From the NCBI RefSeq assembly GCF_003073045.1, contig NC_037590.1:2258016-2322015 (forward strand): a stretch of 64,000 nt of DNA, in the 5' to 3' direction. Positions 49,101 to 60,593 of the stretch are shown one piece after another. Position 1 is the first letter of the stretch; each line of letters begins with the position of its first letter. This DNA is from Pomacea canaliculata. Its lineage: Eukaryota > Mollusca > Gastropoda > Architaenioglossa > Ampullariidae. The translations under genes were made by a program, and so were the position numbers. The notes beneath the pieces were generated by a model. It did no database searches. It was not told the DNA's origin and saw nothing but the letters and a program-made list of their open reading frames with translations.

Positions 49101-52100
49101 GATCAACGAACTCATTGGAGGGGAAACTGCTTTCCTCCTTATTCGCATGTAATCTCGTGAGAGGAGAGCGAGACTCCCGGACTCCACTTTGAGAGAAATC
49201 ATTTGACAGAGGTGCTCTGAGAAGCTGGCTGGTTCTAAAAACCAGAGGTAAACTGCCATTTGCCGCGCTTTCAGGTTGAACAAAAATATTTGATGAAGGA
49301 CATTTTTTACCTTGATTTTCTCTCGTTGCACTTGAATTCTTGCCCCTGTCGTTTAACGTACGCACCGAGCTGTCAACCCTCTGTGTAGTAGTGAATGACC
49401 TGTTGACAGAGATAGATTGAAGTTGTCTCCCTTTGTCTATATGGACCTTCATAGCGCGCTTGATGGCCCATCTCCTCCATTTCCAAATAATAAATCCGAT
49501 TCGCTCCTTTGTCAAAGATGTTTTCACTTCTCGTGAATGTTTGTTCATCAGATCTTTCAGGGAGTACTGATGCCTTACCACAGAGCTGCGATATATCACC
49601 GGTTGACTACATGGGACTCTCACAAGGTTGATTGGTGCTAAGCTCTGAACTGCATTGTTGTCGTATATGGGACATTCCAGAATAGAAGGGAACACGAATT
49701 CGTCCATGAGGTTTTCTTGTGCACAATGAAACTGAACAGTTTTTGACGCTTCGTCTTTATTTCCAGGTATGTAGACAACGTTTGCGCTGTTTCCTTTTTC
49801 TCGGTGAAGAAACATAGTATTTTCATTGCAAGCGGCTGAACCATCTGTACCGTGATTACCATAAAATTGTAATCCTTCCCCTTCAAGCCCTTTACTTAAA
49901 GAGGTATTATACCTGTTGATCAGATTCAACATGTGGTTGATCTTCCCTTTTATGGTCATCATCTTTGAGTTGAATTTGTCGAGTGTATTGTCAAGAACAT
50001 CGGTATGGATGAAGTTGCAGGCTGAGTGAAAATCTTCACTGTTGCTTTCAGCGGAGCAGTTGCCTCCAGACAGATTTTGAAATGGCAGGTCGACAGAAGA
50101 GTTTGGTGATTCGTAGAACAAAGAACCGGTAGACGAAGAAGGCGAAATTCCAAGTCCTTTATTCTCTTCAGAGCTCTCCGTGGTTTGCTCGGTAGAAAAC
50201 ACAGGTGGGGTGTATGTATGTCGTTGGGGAACGCAAGGCTTTGTTCGTTTCTTGTGGCGAGGATCACTAGGGTCATGGCAGAGATATAGAACAGGTTTCT
50301 CTAACACTTGCTTGATAAACCAGTTATTTTGGCTGTAGGTTTTCACGACGTTTAAGGCTTTACGTTTGATAGTATATGCCATTGCTCCTTGAGATGACTT
50401 TGCACTCACTTTTGTGTCCTCTTTCACACTTTTCTGCAATTCTTGTTGGAGGGTAGCAAAAAGGTTTATGACTATTTGATACAAGTCACCCAGATGTTCG
50501 TGATTTTCAGGAGCACTTTGAGATCTGGCAAGTACACTAGAACTTGAAGACAGAGATTCGTCCTCGACCGATTCACACTTCCCAGGATACAGCGGATATA
50601 AACCAGACTTCTTCCGTCCCTGCCTCAGACCTTCGTTCATCGGAGGATGATCATCAAGAGGTGGAATATTATCGTTGGTTTTCAGTTGAGAGTGAGAAGT
50701 TTCCACATTTTTAGTCAAGAAGGTGCTCTCTGAAGAAGAGTTGTAGGAATCTGAGCTACTATCCAAATTCCTGGCAGTTGGTAGCTTGGAGACTTCTGCC
50801 AACCAAGCTGAGGACAGAGAATCGCATATTCTACACACCAATAAAGTTATTGGATCATGAACCTTCCGATCCTCAAGTGTTTTCTTAAGTTCGAGCAGTT
50901 CGTGGCTAGTTTCCAGTAAGATTGCCTTCATCTTTTCCACGTTCGTGTTGAATAAACATCTAGATTCACAAGGTTTACTTTCATTGCCAGACTTTTCAGA
51001 TTCTGGAACTACAGCCTCTTTGATGTCCGATTTGAAGGGTCGATTGGTGAGTGTGGATTCAGTCGACACTGCCGTCTTAAGAGATAGCCATGAATCATTG
51101 CTAGCCTGTGAGACATCTTTATGAAGAGATTTCGCCATGTCCACAACGAATGGTGTATCAAACTCTTGACTGCCATGCGTCAGCCTCAAGTCAGACGACT
51201 CTTCAAAAAATGTGCGAAATTTGAGTTCAGCATCAAGTATAACTTCATCAAGAGCCAGGATAGCAGCAAACTCACTTGTGGTAGATGACTCCTTCGTCGT
51301 GTAGTAAGTAGTAGGTGTTGATTCTGTCCTGAAACTTCTGCTCCAATTGCTGCTAAAATTGGCGCTTGACACGTCAGACTGAACGGAATCTGAATCGCTG
51401 TAAGATGTTAGCGAAGGCTGTTTGTTTTCATAGAAACCTTCTTTGGGCGTTACGATTTCTTGTTCTGTTTCTGCAGCTCTTGACCAGGGTACAGCCTCGT
51501 TGGCGATATCTTCCAAGGATTGTTGCATGCACTCTGTCGACGATATACGCAAACTCCTGTCGTCATCTTCATCGTAAGACTTATTGCTCTGACAGCTAGA
51601 AACACGACACGACTCAATGGAGGAGGCTGGATCTCCTCCAGATGATGATGACATCCTTCTAGATATTATCGAAGTTCCAGCACTTCCCTTCTGTGCATTT
51701 GTTTCTGTAACTATCTCTTGATTGGGGATTTGTTGTTTTCCATCTTTGGTGTGTACACTTGTCGTCTTTCTTCGGAGGGACGTCGTTTGAGAGCTTTGGA
51801 TGTCAGAGGAGACGTTAGAATAATTTCCCAAGTGAGATTCGCTGACAGAGTAGCTGTGTGTCCAAGGTGTCTGAAGATTATTTTCGGTATAAAGGATCAG
51901 AGGCTCAGATGAAGCTGCTTGCACAAAAACGCTTTGTGATTTCGAAACTAGCTGATCTGAATCTTTTTCAGTCAAGAACCGCGGCAAAGAACTGTCATTC
52001 TCGTCATTTCTGCCTTCTTCAAGACTTTCGTAGCATTGCCTTAGAGACGTCTTTGATAGCCACGTTTCACTAATTTGATTGCCATCACTTAAACATCTCG

Positions 52101-55100
52101 GTTGACAAGGTGTTGAGAGTAAATACTGAGGCCTGTCCATTGTAAGCAACTCTGAACATTCAGTCGTTATTTCTGAAGCATAAGGAAAAGTTGTGTACAT
52201 CGCTTTGAGTTGAGTTGATGACTGGCTAGAGAAAGAGAATGAATGAACACCAATGGACAGGAGCAGCCCCTGATTTACCTGGGACTAATTTCTCTACACT
52301 TTGACTTCTGTAAAAATCAAAACACGATTTGTTTGCATACAAATGTTTCGTGTTTTTGCCAAATTTTGCTTTTGGCATCCGCATTCGGAAACGTTGGTCT
52401 GAATGGATTTGATGTTGTTTGTGTCCATCAAGTGTCACGCACTTAGATTTACCTAAAGAATTATCTTTCATTTTTTTTAAATTGTTCGGGGATGTCTAGA
52501 ACGCCTCGATCTCTATCGATGACATATTGCTGCTCTTGATAAAGGTGCCATTTGGATTTAACTTTCTCCTTAGATGTGACCAATGCTTTTTTATCTCGAC
52601 AACTTCGACAAAATTTTGAAAAACGTCTTTTGGAATGTGTGCCAGGTATGTTACTTTGTGTGTCAGCTTCTTGACATAAAATAGTATTCCATTTCTGAAT
52701 CTCATCTTTTACATGGCTTAGAGGAGATTCATCCACGGAGGATTTATCAACATTTGGCTTGTTCTCAATTTTAAACAGACGTTTTTTAGATGAGCCTTGA
52801 AAATAAACCTGAATGCTTTTAGATTCCGGTGGCTGGCTACATTTCTCTAACTCGACAGGTTTCTCCAAGTTGTATTTGTGAGGATACTGGTCTTTGGAGA
52901 CAGAAGATGTGGCTCCGTATACCAACGTTTGATCGCTGGAAGAACTTTGCGCTAACGACATCGACGACACATTCGTAGACTGTTTTTTTCCAATCGTGAA
53001 CAAAGAGTCCCCCGAGGTAACCCGCTCAAAACCCAGAGAAGGTTGATGAAGATGTCCTGCACTTGCGGCAAAATCGGAAACTGCGATGACGTGGCACTCA
53101 GCTTCTCTTTCGTGATGTCCACAAAATTCCCAGGTGATTCACATACTTTGCTTAACATTTTACGTGAACTAATAAGATTTAACGGTTTTTCTGTGAGTTC
53201 CTTTTTTGTCATATTGCTTACCTCATTTTCCGAAGACGATGTCTGGTCTCTTTTATGAATCGCTGGACTATCTGGTCTTGAAAATTTGGATCTGTTGACA
53301 ATGGTTTGTGTGCCATGAATGAATTTCGCTGGTTTTTTATCATCTCTGCATGGTAATGGACCAGAACTTCCAAATAGTTGACACATTTTACGCAATATTT
53401 TAGGCCCAACAGCACGAGGTGATCTTTTTACGATGAATTCTTTCCCCACAAACAAATTATTCGTTAAGAGAGGCTCTTTATCAGTATTTGGAGATGTTTT
53501 CAAACTGTATGAGATGTCAGACCAAACCAACTTGTTGAGGGATTCCTGTTTACTATCAGCCTCCACTGTGTCTTCTGATTCCTCTTTTGTAAATAACATC
53601 TGTTCATCTCTCGGAATAGAGGAGCACGCAGCAACTGAATCAACGTTTGGTACGTTGTTTGTATGTTCTTCTTTTCTTGTGATAAATTCATTCTGAACTC
53701 GAAAACTCACCTTCCTTGAGATATGTGTAGACTTGTTTTTGTCGTTTGTAAGTGCGTCCTGAACCTGGGGATTCTCTTGTTTTTCTAATTTACCCATTGA
53801 TTCAGTTTTAATTTTTATAGGTTTATCTTTAGAATCTTTACTGGTCGTGGCACAAAGGTCGTCATCTTCATGACTAAGATCAGATTTGTTGTCGATGTTC
53901 AGAATACCCTGAACGTAAGGATTTGTCTCGCAACATCTTTCATCGACGGATTTGTCTTTGTTGATGGTAAGTTCCTCTTGAATTCCGCTAGTAGCTTGGT
54001 TTGTCCCTTTATCCAAACCTTGTTGCTGTATTTTAAACCCAATCGGAGCATAGTGTCTTGTAAATAGGGATGGTTTTTCAGAGGAGGAATTTTCTTCTAA
54101 AATATGTACAGAGTCTCTGTGAACACTCGGCCTTTCTAATGGATTATCTACAACTGTCATTTTGAGCAGGCTATCAGCAAAATAACTTGTGCTCGACGCT
54201 ATACTTATGGTTTCTATACTGCTTGTCGGACCAAGTCTTTAAATGTACGAATCGCCTTGTTTGCCACTTCATTCAAAGATTCGTCCTCAGTTATGGTTTG
54301 TTCACTTTCAACAAAAGGTAAGTCGTCAGAGGAACGTGAAGTCTCTGTTATTGTTTCATTTGAGTATCTTTCCTTAAAACTAATTCGAAAAGAAGATTTA
54401 GCATCGTTTTCCAACGAGGCTTTTTCTTTTAAAAGGCCGATATTCTCATATTGGCCTTTCATCTTTTCTGATGTTTCACCCGTGAATTCGTTGGAACTTT
54501 TTCCCAGTATTCTTCTCGGAGAACGACTTTCTTTACTTGATTCAGTCTCCGCATATTCAGAACTGCTTCTGCAAAGTAAAACCTGTGATGTTCGACACAA
54601 ACTTTTTCTTGTTCCATCCACAGAATTTATTTCGTCTATGGCAAGTTTCTCCTGCAAAGAAATTCTAACGCTGTCTTCAGCTTCATCCCCAGACTTCTTT
54701 TGGTTGCCACTCGCTACAGTAAAATCTGAACAATTTTCAGCCGTTGTTTCTTTAATTGTAAAGTCGTCTTTTTCTCGGACGTTTGCTTCTACTGTATGCT
54801 TTGGAGACTGTGACTTCAATAATTCACTCGCTTTTTCTTTGTCGTCTATAGCAGGTAACTGACTGATTTTAGGAGACGATTCCGATGTAACAGAACTATC
54901 TGAGTCTTCAGACCGGGATTTCTTTTTCGTTCTGTTGAATACCTCATCGCTTTGACTGTAAATCTCTACGCCAGTCTGAGGAGATGGAGTTGTCTGGTTG
55001 GATGGATCCCTGTTGGCCTCGGTCCTCATTGTTGGTGACGTCGAAATACACTTTTGTGTGCAGAAGTCCTTCTTTGGTGAGTGACTTTCATACCAGGGTG

Positions 55101-56617
55101 GACTTGAAATGTATTGACCAACTGCATGGCTCGCTTCTGACTGGGGTGTCACCTGTTCAGATTCCAGATGTTCCATCTGTTGATGCATTTCTTTTGTTTG
55201 CTTAAACTCCGCGTTGACCTTTGTTGCACCTCTCAACTCAGGCTGCAGGATACTGGTGCCTTCTTCCTGCAATGCAGATGCGTCTGTTTTTGTCACATGA
55301 CCAACACGTTCATGCCCACTGGCAGGTAAATAAGCACTCACCGTGAAGGGCTTCGCAGGAAAAGAGGTTGGATTTCCATGTTACCAAGGGATTCCGAAAA
55401 TGTATGCATAGAGTCTAGTCTGTAAGGACTACTGCTTACAGAGGATCTGTCTGTGACGCTAGCACTGGAGCAAGACTTTTCCTCGCTGTCCGGCATTGTG
55501 GTAAGTAAAGTCAGAAATGCCGTGACCATGGCGTTTTCGCGAGGTTGTAGTAGATAATCTTGAAGCAAAGAGCGAGTGACGTGAATCTTTCCGTAAGCTA
55601 CAGAGTTGCGGTCCCTCTTCTGCTTATACTGTTTGACTTTCCCGCACATACTCCTTTCGTTGGGATAATAGTAGGGATTGTCTCTGAGCGCTGGGTAGGT
55701 GTACCGTGAAAGATCTGCGTCAAGAAGGGAATGGATCCTCTTACCACGGCTCGCCCCTTCACCAGACCAGTAAGGGCTCGTCTCCCCGTGAGAATAGAAA
55801 GGGCTAGACTGAAAACACTGTAACCCGTGACCCATCTCTGTCGGAAGATTCGAAGTTGATGTGAGAATCTCACGGAAGTCGCGGTACATCTGTCTGTGAG
55901 GGACTGACCTCAGCACCTCGGGCTCCGAGGGGTCGTCGAGAGAGTGAGATATGAAGTGAGAAGAAGCTCCGTCATGGCGTCCGTTGCTGTGCGGGGTCCG
56001 GTCGTGGGAATTCCACCTACGTGGCTGGACCACTCGGGGCGGTGTCAATTCCTTGGCTTTCCTCCCCTCCTCGCATTTGTCTCTCGGGAAGGTCCCGAAC
56101 GCTGCCCAGGACGCACTACCGACTCGGCGGTCGCACAAACGGTACCCGTAAGTTCGACACTTGTCGCCCAGCAAAATGGGTACGCTAGCCAGTGCATCCC
56201 CCATCTTCGCCAGCATTCCCTGGCGCCGCTTTCATTGGGCACCAACTCTGATGAACACGAGCGAAAGTTTTCAGACGAATGTTGTGGACCTTTGAAAAGC
56301 ATATGACGTTCGTTGTGTATCCACACATAGCGTGACCTTCCGAACCCGGTAGGGGAGTTAGTGGGTCTCTTGGCCCCTCTAGCCACTCCCTGCGAACGAC
56401 GAGGTGAACGTGGAACCGGCGGCGTGATTTGCCTGCTGTGTTTAAGTCGTTCGTGTAAGTCTTTGGCAGAGCGAATTTCTGTAGCGGTCGAATCCCTCAA
56501 CACTGGAAATAGTTCGTCTTTTCCAAACATACAGGTGTTAAACGCTGCACCTGGCCTAGCATCAGGGTTCATTTTGTCTCTTTCCATTTCGCATACATGC
56601 ACGTAGAAATCGTTCAC
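37148..56617 (-). CDS. Giant Ser/Lys-rich orphan protein, nearly unbroken 19.4-kb reading frame
   Basis: I do not recognise this gene. About 6,480 codons stay open on the minus strand in successive overlapping frames: 56617-56045, 56216-55338, 55341-54214, 54160-52952, 53003-52461, 52471-52226, 52200-47581, 47621-44781, 44820-44023, about 44020-43538, 43369-42053, 42008-41448, 41557-41201, 41126-40347, 40328-38778 and about 38700-37148. Where listed pieces do not touch, the gap is open in one of the frames. The first ATG is 56587 (MERDKMNPDARPG); an upstream TAG in ACTAGACTTTC could be an acceptor. The protein is rich in Ser, Lys, Glu, Asn and Thr and looks largely disordered, with a coiled coil (about 39140-39500), 33-residue and 14-residue tandem repeats, and a basic-aromatic stretch RIGFIIWKWRRWAIKRAM (about 49450-49510). 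I see no signal peptide, membrane segment or enzyme motif. About 16 frame changes but at most one in-frame stop (38797-38799) occur. Assembly indels explain this best; a very young pseudogene is less likely. Confidence 0.75.
39140..39500 (-). other. Predicted coiled coil in the giant protein
   Basis: About 110 residues with heptad-like spacing and many Glu/Lys/Gln/Leu, for example RIAQARNLLKAQEQLMVLNR, MLKEEERWKKAQSRKARKT and MSEALQQLQTRLCSIEKEA. It is the only long, strongly helical segment I see in the protein. A second short helix-like piece (LQTLQQQLEQYRIGEKERLQ) lies just past the possible stop near 38798. Confidence 0.6.
41651..41790 (-). repeat. 42-bp tandem repeat, 14 residues, about 3 copies
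   Basis: Units begin at about 41651, 41693 and 41735 with exact 42-bp spacing. They encode QDSVQTPGHLTLSK, QHSAQTLHPQVCSH and QHNVQMSGQLMCSK. The in-frame period supports translation of this region. Confidence 0.8.
48185..48535 (-). repeat. 99-bp tandem repeat, 33 residues, about 3 copies
   Basis: Units begin near 48239, 48338 and 48437 with exact 99-bp period, plus a shortened unit at 48185-48238. Encoded units share the pattern LT-D----N-V-L-E-K-YL--K-SK, as in KYLTSDKIQHKSVNLAEDKT and PKHLTNDQEEQNRVGLTENK. The period is a multiple of three and spacing is conserved while residues have diverged, as expected under coding constraint. Confidence 0.8.
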
Positions 56618-56629
56618 AGGGAAAGTCTA

Positions 56630-57394
56630 GTGAAATCTCTAACACCCTGCATGTTGTTAGTCGTTGTAGAAGAATGATGTCTGAAATACAGGCCAATGAT
56701 AGAGATGGTTCGTGCAGCTAGGACTCGCAGGATTGTAAACTGTCACAGAAAGCAACTGCTTTGACCAGTGTTTCACGTCTGTAATCCAAGCAGGTACACA
56801 GTTTTAAAACATGCTGATTAAGGAATGTACTGTAATTCCACCACGAAGTCTTTTAAATATGGGCGACAAACATTGGCCACAATAGTTTGAAGCGGTGATG
56901 GTCGCTGATTCCCTGGCCTGAACTTTATACGAACGCACATAAAATAAACTTCCAGTGCCAGTCACTACAATCTTCAGCACTCACCTGAAATATAAAACAG
57001 GGTCATTAGTTATCCGCTTCTGTTTGACAACTGGAACAGAATCTGACTTTGTTTATTTCCTTCATTATTGATCTAAATTTCCGACGTTGGCTCAAGACAG
57101 AACAAAAATAGTCCTCTGCCTTTTGCTACGCCGATGCACAAAGTTTATTTTGATTACACTTTAGGACTTTGTCAAAACGTAAAAGAAAATTGAAAGCGAA
57201 TAGTTGTGACAGCTGTCTAATAGCAAATAAATGTATCTTGTGATTGTAATGTGAGAGAGAAAATAACACAAGACTAACCGACTTGACAGCCGGGAGGCCT
57301 GAGACATCATGGCGTCGTACAGCTTGTGACGTCACTCACTGACGTAATATGACATTGGCGTCACATACATGCGTCAGCAGCACGTTCGGCTGTC
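56630..57394. other. Upstream flank of the giant gene
   Basis: AT-rich and open to regulatory use. It contains the splice-like site at 56985 and TGACGTCA-related words near 57325-57345 (GTGACGTCACTCACTGACGT). No coding exon was recognised. Confidence 0.4.
56979..56992 (-). promoter_or_regulatory. Abutting 3' and 5' splice-site consensus
   Basis: On the minus strand TTTTATATTTCAG is followed at once by GTGAGTGC. It could be the donor of a 5' untranslated exon of the giant gene, or a recursive splice site. There is no transcript evidence. Confidence 0.3.
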
Positions 57395-57780
57395 CTTCTG
57401 TGTGTGTGTGAGAGAGAGAGAGTGAGAGAGAGAGAGTGTGGATATTTATATGTGTGTGTGTCTGTAGGTGATCGTATATATGTGTGTGTGTGAGAGAGAG
57501 AGTGTATGTGTGTGTGTGTGTGAGAGAGAGAGTATATATGTGTGTGTGTGTGTGAGAGCGTGAGAGAGAATTAGTGTATATATGTGTGTGTGTCTATGGG
57601 TGATCGCATATATGTACGTGTGTGTGAGAGTGTGTGTGTGTGTGTGTTTGTGTAGGTTTTTGTGTCTGTGTGAGAGTGTGTGTTTGTCTGAGTGAATATG
57701 TGTGTTTATGCGCGAGCGTGTATGTGTGAATGTGTATATGTTTGTTTATATATATATATGCGTGTGTTTGTGTGTGAAAG
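57395..57780. repeat. Compound (GT)n/(GA)n microsatellite cluster
   Basis: Alternating GTGTGT and GAGAGA tracts with TATATATG linkers, arranged as a loose higher-order repeat of about 60 bp (recurring TATATGTGTGTGTGTG..GAGAGAGAG). Confidence 0.9.
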
Positions 57781-58458
57781 AGGAAAGGTTTGTTTCGTTA
57801 CAACTACATGTATAGCTCACAAACTGTATCCTTACCTACTGTGATCCCCGTCATCATTATAAGAACCAGACTTGATACCCGAGTGCCCTATGGGCCCGTC
57901 AGCTTGTTGCGGGGTGGACACACATTTCTGCGGCTGGGTGACTGAGCTAGAGCTCACCTCTTTCTCCTTTACCTTTCTTTCTATTTCATGTCGGCTCTTT
58001 CTTGCATATTCTTTTTTTTTCAGTAAACTCTCCCACTCCTGTCTTGATGTTTTATCTTTCCTGTTTCAGTCGGCCTTTTTTCATATCTTCCTTTTTCCAT
58101 CATGTCGTCTTTTCATTACTCTCTCTTCTCTGTGGCAGTCTTTAGGTCCCTTGTGTTTGTCGTGCAGGGCGACCTGTGTCGGGGAGGATGGGATCCTGGA
58201 GGTTGAGGTTCCTGATGAGTTGTGAAGCATCATACCAATGCACCTCTGTGGTCCTAACTTCTCCCAGGGGGCTGGTCTTGCTGTCCAAAGCTAAGCTAGA
58301 AGGTTGCTACATTCCTTCTGTGTCCCCGGTGCTGCAAATATCCGTTTTGCCACCGCTCGACTACATCCCACGTGTTGGACTCTATGGTGGATGGGAGAAG
58401 AAGGAACGAACCATACATTTTCCATTAAAGCTACAGTGAAAAGCAAACTGAGGAAATG
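57781..58458. other. Unassigned stretch, no gene seen
   Basis: It contains a pyrimidine-rich tract (57960-58140) and open frames without homology I recognise. It may include the eroded left end of the hAT element at 58459-58890. Confidence 0.4.
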
Positions 58459-58890
58459 CTACACACACAGTGAGCTGTGCTCATGGAGGATGAAGTGTGT
58501 GTGAAAGATAACTCGGGGGCCTGGCCATGCTTTCTTTGTCAGCAGTGGACGTTTGACATCTTTTCTTGGCAACAAGTTCATGTTTGGAGTAAGTTTCTGT
58601 GTTGTGGCGATTCTCAGGATGGACTGCAAGTGGACATCAGTAAGACGACTCCTGTGTGATGTTTTGTTCATCATCACAGAGAAAAGTCTCTCACACAAAT
58701 ATCTGCTGCCAAACATGCTCAAGATTCGAGCCGCATGTAGACGAGGGTGGGGCATCGTGTGTGGGAGGGAATGAGTGAAGTGTGCAGGCCCAACAGTCGT
58801 ACTTTGCCTTCAGTCACTCATTACACAGCAGTTCTATCAGCTCCATCTGCAGATGCACAGGTGCAGTGTCCATGTCGACGGCAACTGGGT
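58459..58890 (-). mobile_element. hAT-family transposase C-terminal remnant
   Basis: The minus strand encodes the hAT dimerisation region: PVAVDMDTAPVHLQMELIEL, then after a stop and a frame change RILSMFGSRYLCERLFSVM, KTSHRSRLTDVHLQSILRIA and LTPNMN. This is the pattern of GTF2IRD2/ZBED-type hAT transposases (SMFGSTYLCEQLFSVM..LTDEHL, from memory). The N-terminal BED finger and catalytic core are absent. At least one stop and one frame change separate the pieces, so it is an inactive fossil DNA transposon, not a domesticated gene. Confidence 0.8.
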
Positions 58891-60264
58891 TGTGAAAGTT
58901 GGAAATTGTTTGTCTACACTTCAAACCACCAAAACGCTCACTGTTTTAAATTACTTAATTTGCCTGATTCTTTGTTACATTTATCAAGATGCAACCCGAG
59001 GAAACTTTTAGTTTACAAGCAAATCACACAGGAAAGTGAAGCATGCAACCAGTTGACTTCTCTGTTCATTAAAGTCTTCCTAATCTTTCCGTTTTTATTC
59101 TAACGCTTTTTTGTTGAAAGATGAAGTTACGTTTACACCAGATACAATGATGTCTTTAATTATAATAATTTATGTTTTCCATATCGTATCGTTTATTAGC
59201 AATAATGGTGTAAGGGGATAGAGAGAAGGATGTCTCTCAGTCACAAACCAGAACTCTTAATTTTATTTGTTTATTTACTGTTGACGTAAGACCAACATTC
59301 ACCAATGATTAGACATGCTCCCCTTTTAAAAGTTGAGAATATTGTCAGCCAGTTATTCTGTGCACTTTCACCGTCTGCAAACGTTTTCAAAATGCATCTG
59401 CGGTGTCAGGATCCTTGTATATTTTAGTATTTGTATACAGTGTCTGAGCGCGTGCACACAAAGCGGTACATAAACAGTTATTCATTAAAACAATTGCTTA
59501 CGAGAATAAATTGAAAAAAACATGCTTCAGTGGACACCGTACATAATGTGCTCTCCAAAAGAGAGAAACTTCACATGAGTTGAGAACATAACACCAGCTA
59601 CCGGTCTAATGAAATAACAAAAGCAAAATTATTTTCAGAAAGATTACTCCCCCCAAAAAGAACCCTCGTACCTTAAGGCCCCTGTCTGGCAGTCTGGCCA
59701 CCACTAGACCTTCACACACTAAGCGTGCTACATAGGTCATAACAGGTCATAACAGGTCATAACAGGTCATATTTATATCTTGACATAGCCGACAGCGAGA
59801 CACCGGGAGACAATACATGGTTGAATACATGGTTGAAGAAACGCACACTCATTTGTATTCTCTCTTAACCGTTCACTCACGCGCTCGAAATCACTCAAAC
59901 ATTCAATTGTTTCTCTTAACAGTACACGTCACATTGGCTAATTAAACTAGCGCACGTCACAATGATCACCGAAACCACTTGACATGACACAGACACGCAC
60001 ACTGCACGTCACATGGGCCACACCTACATCCCCCTCCGTGCGATTCTTGGGAGGTCACCGCCTTGACCCCCACCTGAGTCTGAACACTGTTCACTTGTGG
60101 AGTCCAGTGAATGGCGAATGTCGCGCCACCAAGGGTTGTGTCGAGCAAAGCGGTTGACGTAACAGCGTCAAGGGTGGTGTCAGGGGAGACCACCCAACGG
60201 CACAGCACCAAGGTGGTGTCCGACCTGGCGCGTCGTTAGAGAGGACATCATTGTTTTTAAAGTT
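58891..60264. other. Intergenic with a DR4 half-site array
   Basis: Apart from the AGGTCA array at 59734-59769, I see no exon, RNA gene or mobile element here. TGAATACATGGT is directly repeated at about 59812-59835. Confidence 0.45.
59734..59769 (+). promoter_or_regulatory. Four AGGTCA half-sites in DR4 spacing
   Basis: AGGTCA occurs at 59734-59739, 59744-59749, 59754-59759 and 59764-59769, each separated by four bases (TAAC). AGGTCA direct repeats with 4-bp spacing are the classic response element for TR-, LXR- and PXR-class nuclear receptor/RXR heterodimers. It could equally be a 10-bp minisatellite. The nearest gene is the TNFR-like gene whose 3' end is about 0.5-0.8 kb to the right. Confidence 0.5.
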
Positions 60265-60593
60265 TTACAGACAGGTCACCCTGTAGACAATTTCAACCTC
60301 ATCTGAAGGATCTGGAACAGAAAGACGAACTGTTACATTAAGACGTGCGTCACTCACTGAGGGTTTTGGAGGAAGAATGAAACGCATCAAGAAAACAATA
60401 AAATAGTTCAGAGGGCAAGCGATGGGGATGCAACTGTCTGTGGAAGAGACATCCGACCTACCGCTCAGCTGACAAGACAAACATCACACCACTCGTTAGC
60501 TTTCATTCATTTAAAGCAATCTCGTTAAAATCGCGCTAATGTGTACTGAAGCTACTATTTCCAATATAGCAGGTGGCGGAGGACAATAATATC

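Noticed and set aside
37148-56617. Programmed frameshifting in the giant ORF
   Set aside because: About 16 shifts at unrelated sequences, without a shared slippery motif, cannot be one programmed mechanism.
37148-56617. Frame breaks as ordinary introns
   Set aside because: At most junctions the frames overlap or abut with no room for an intron and no matching donor and acceptor.
57395-57780. Regulatory or structural repeat
   Set aside because: It is an ordinary compound GT/GA microsatellite cluster, and nothing ties it to a function.
58459-58890. Domesticated hAT transposase gene
   Set aside because: Only the C-terminal part remains, it contains a stop and a frame change, and no exon structure surrounds it.
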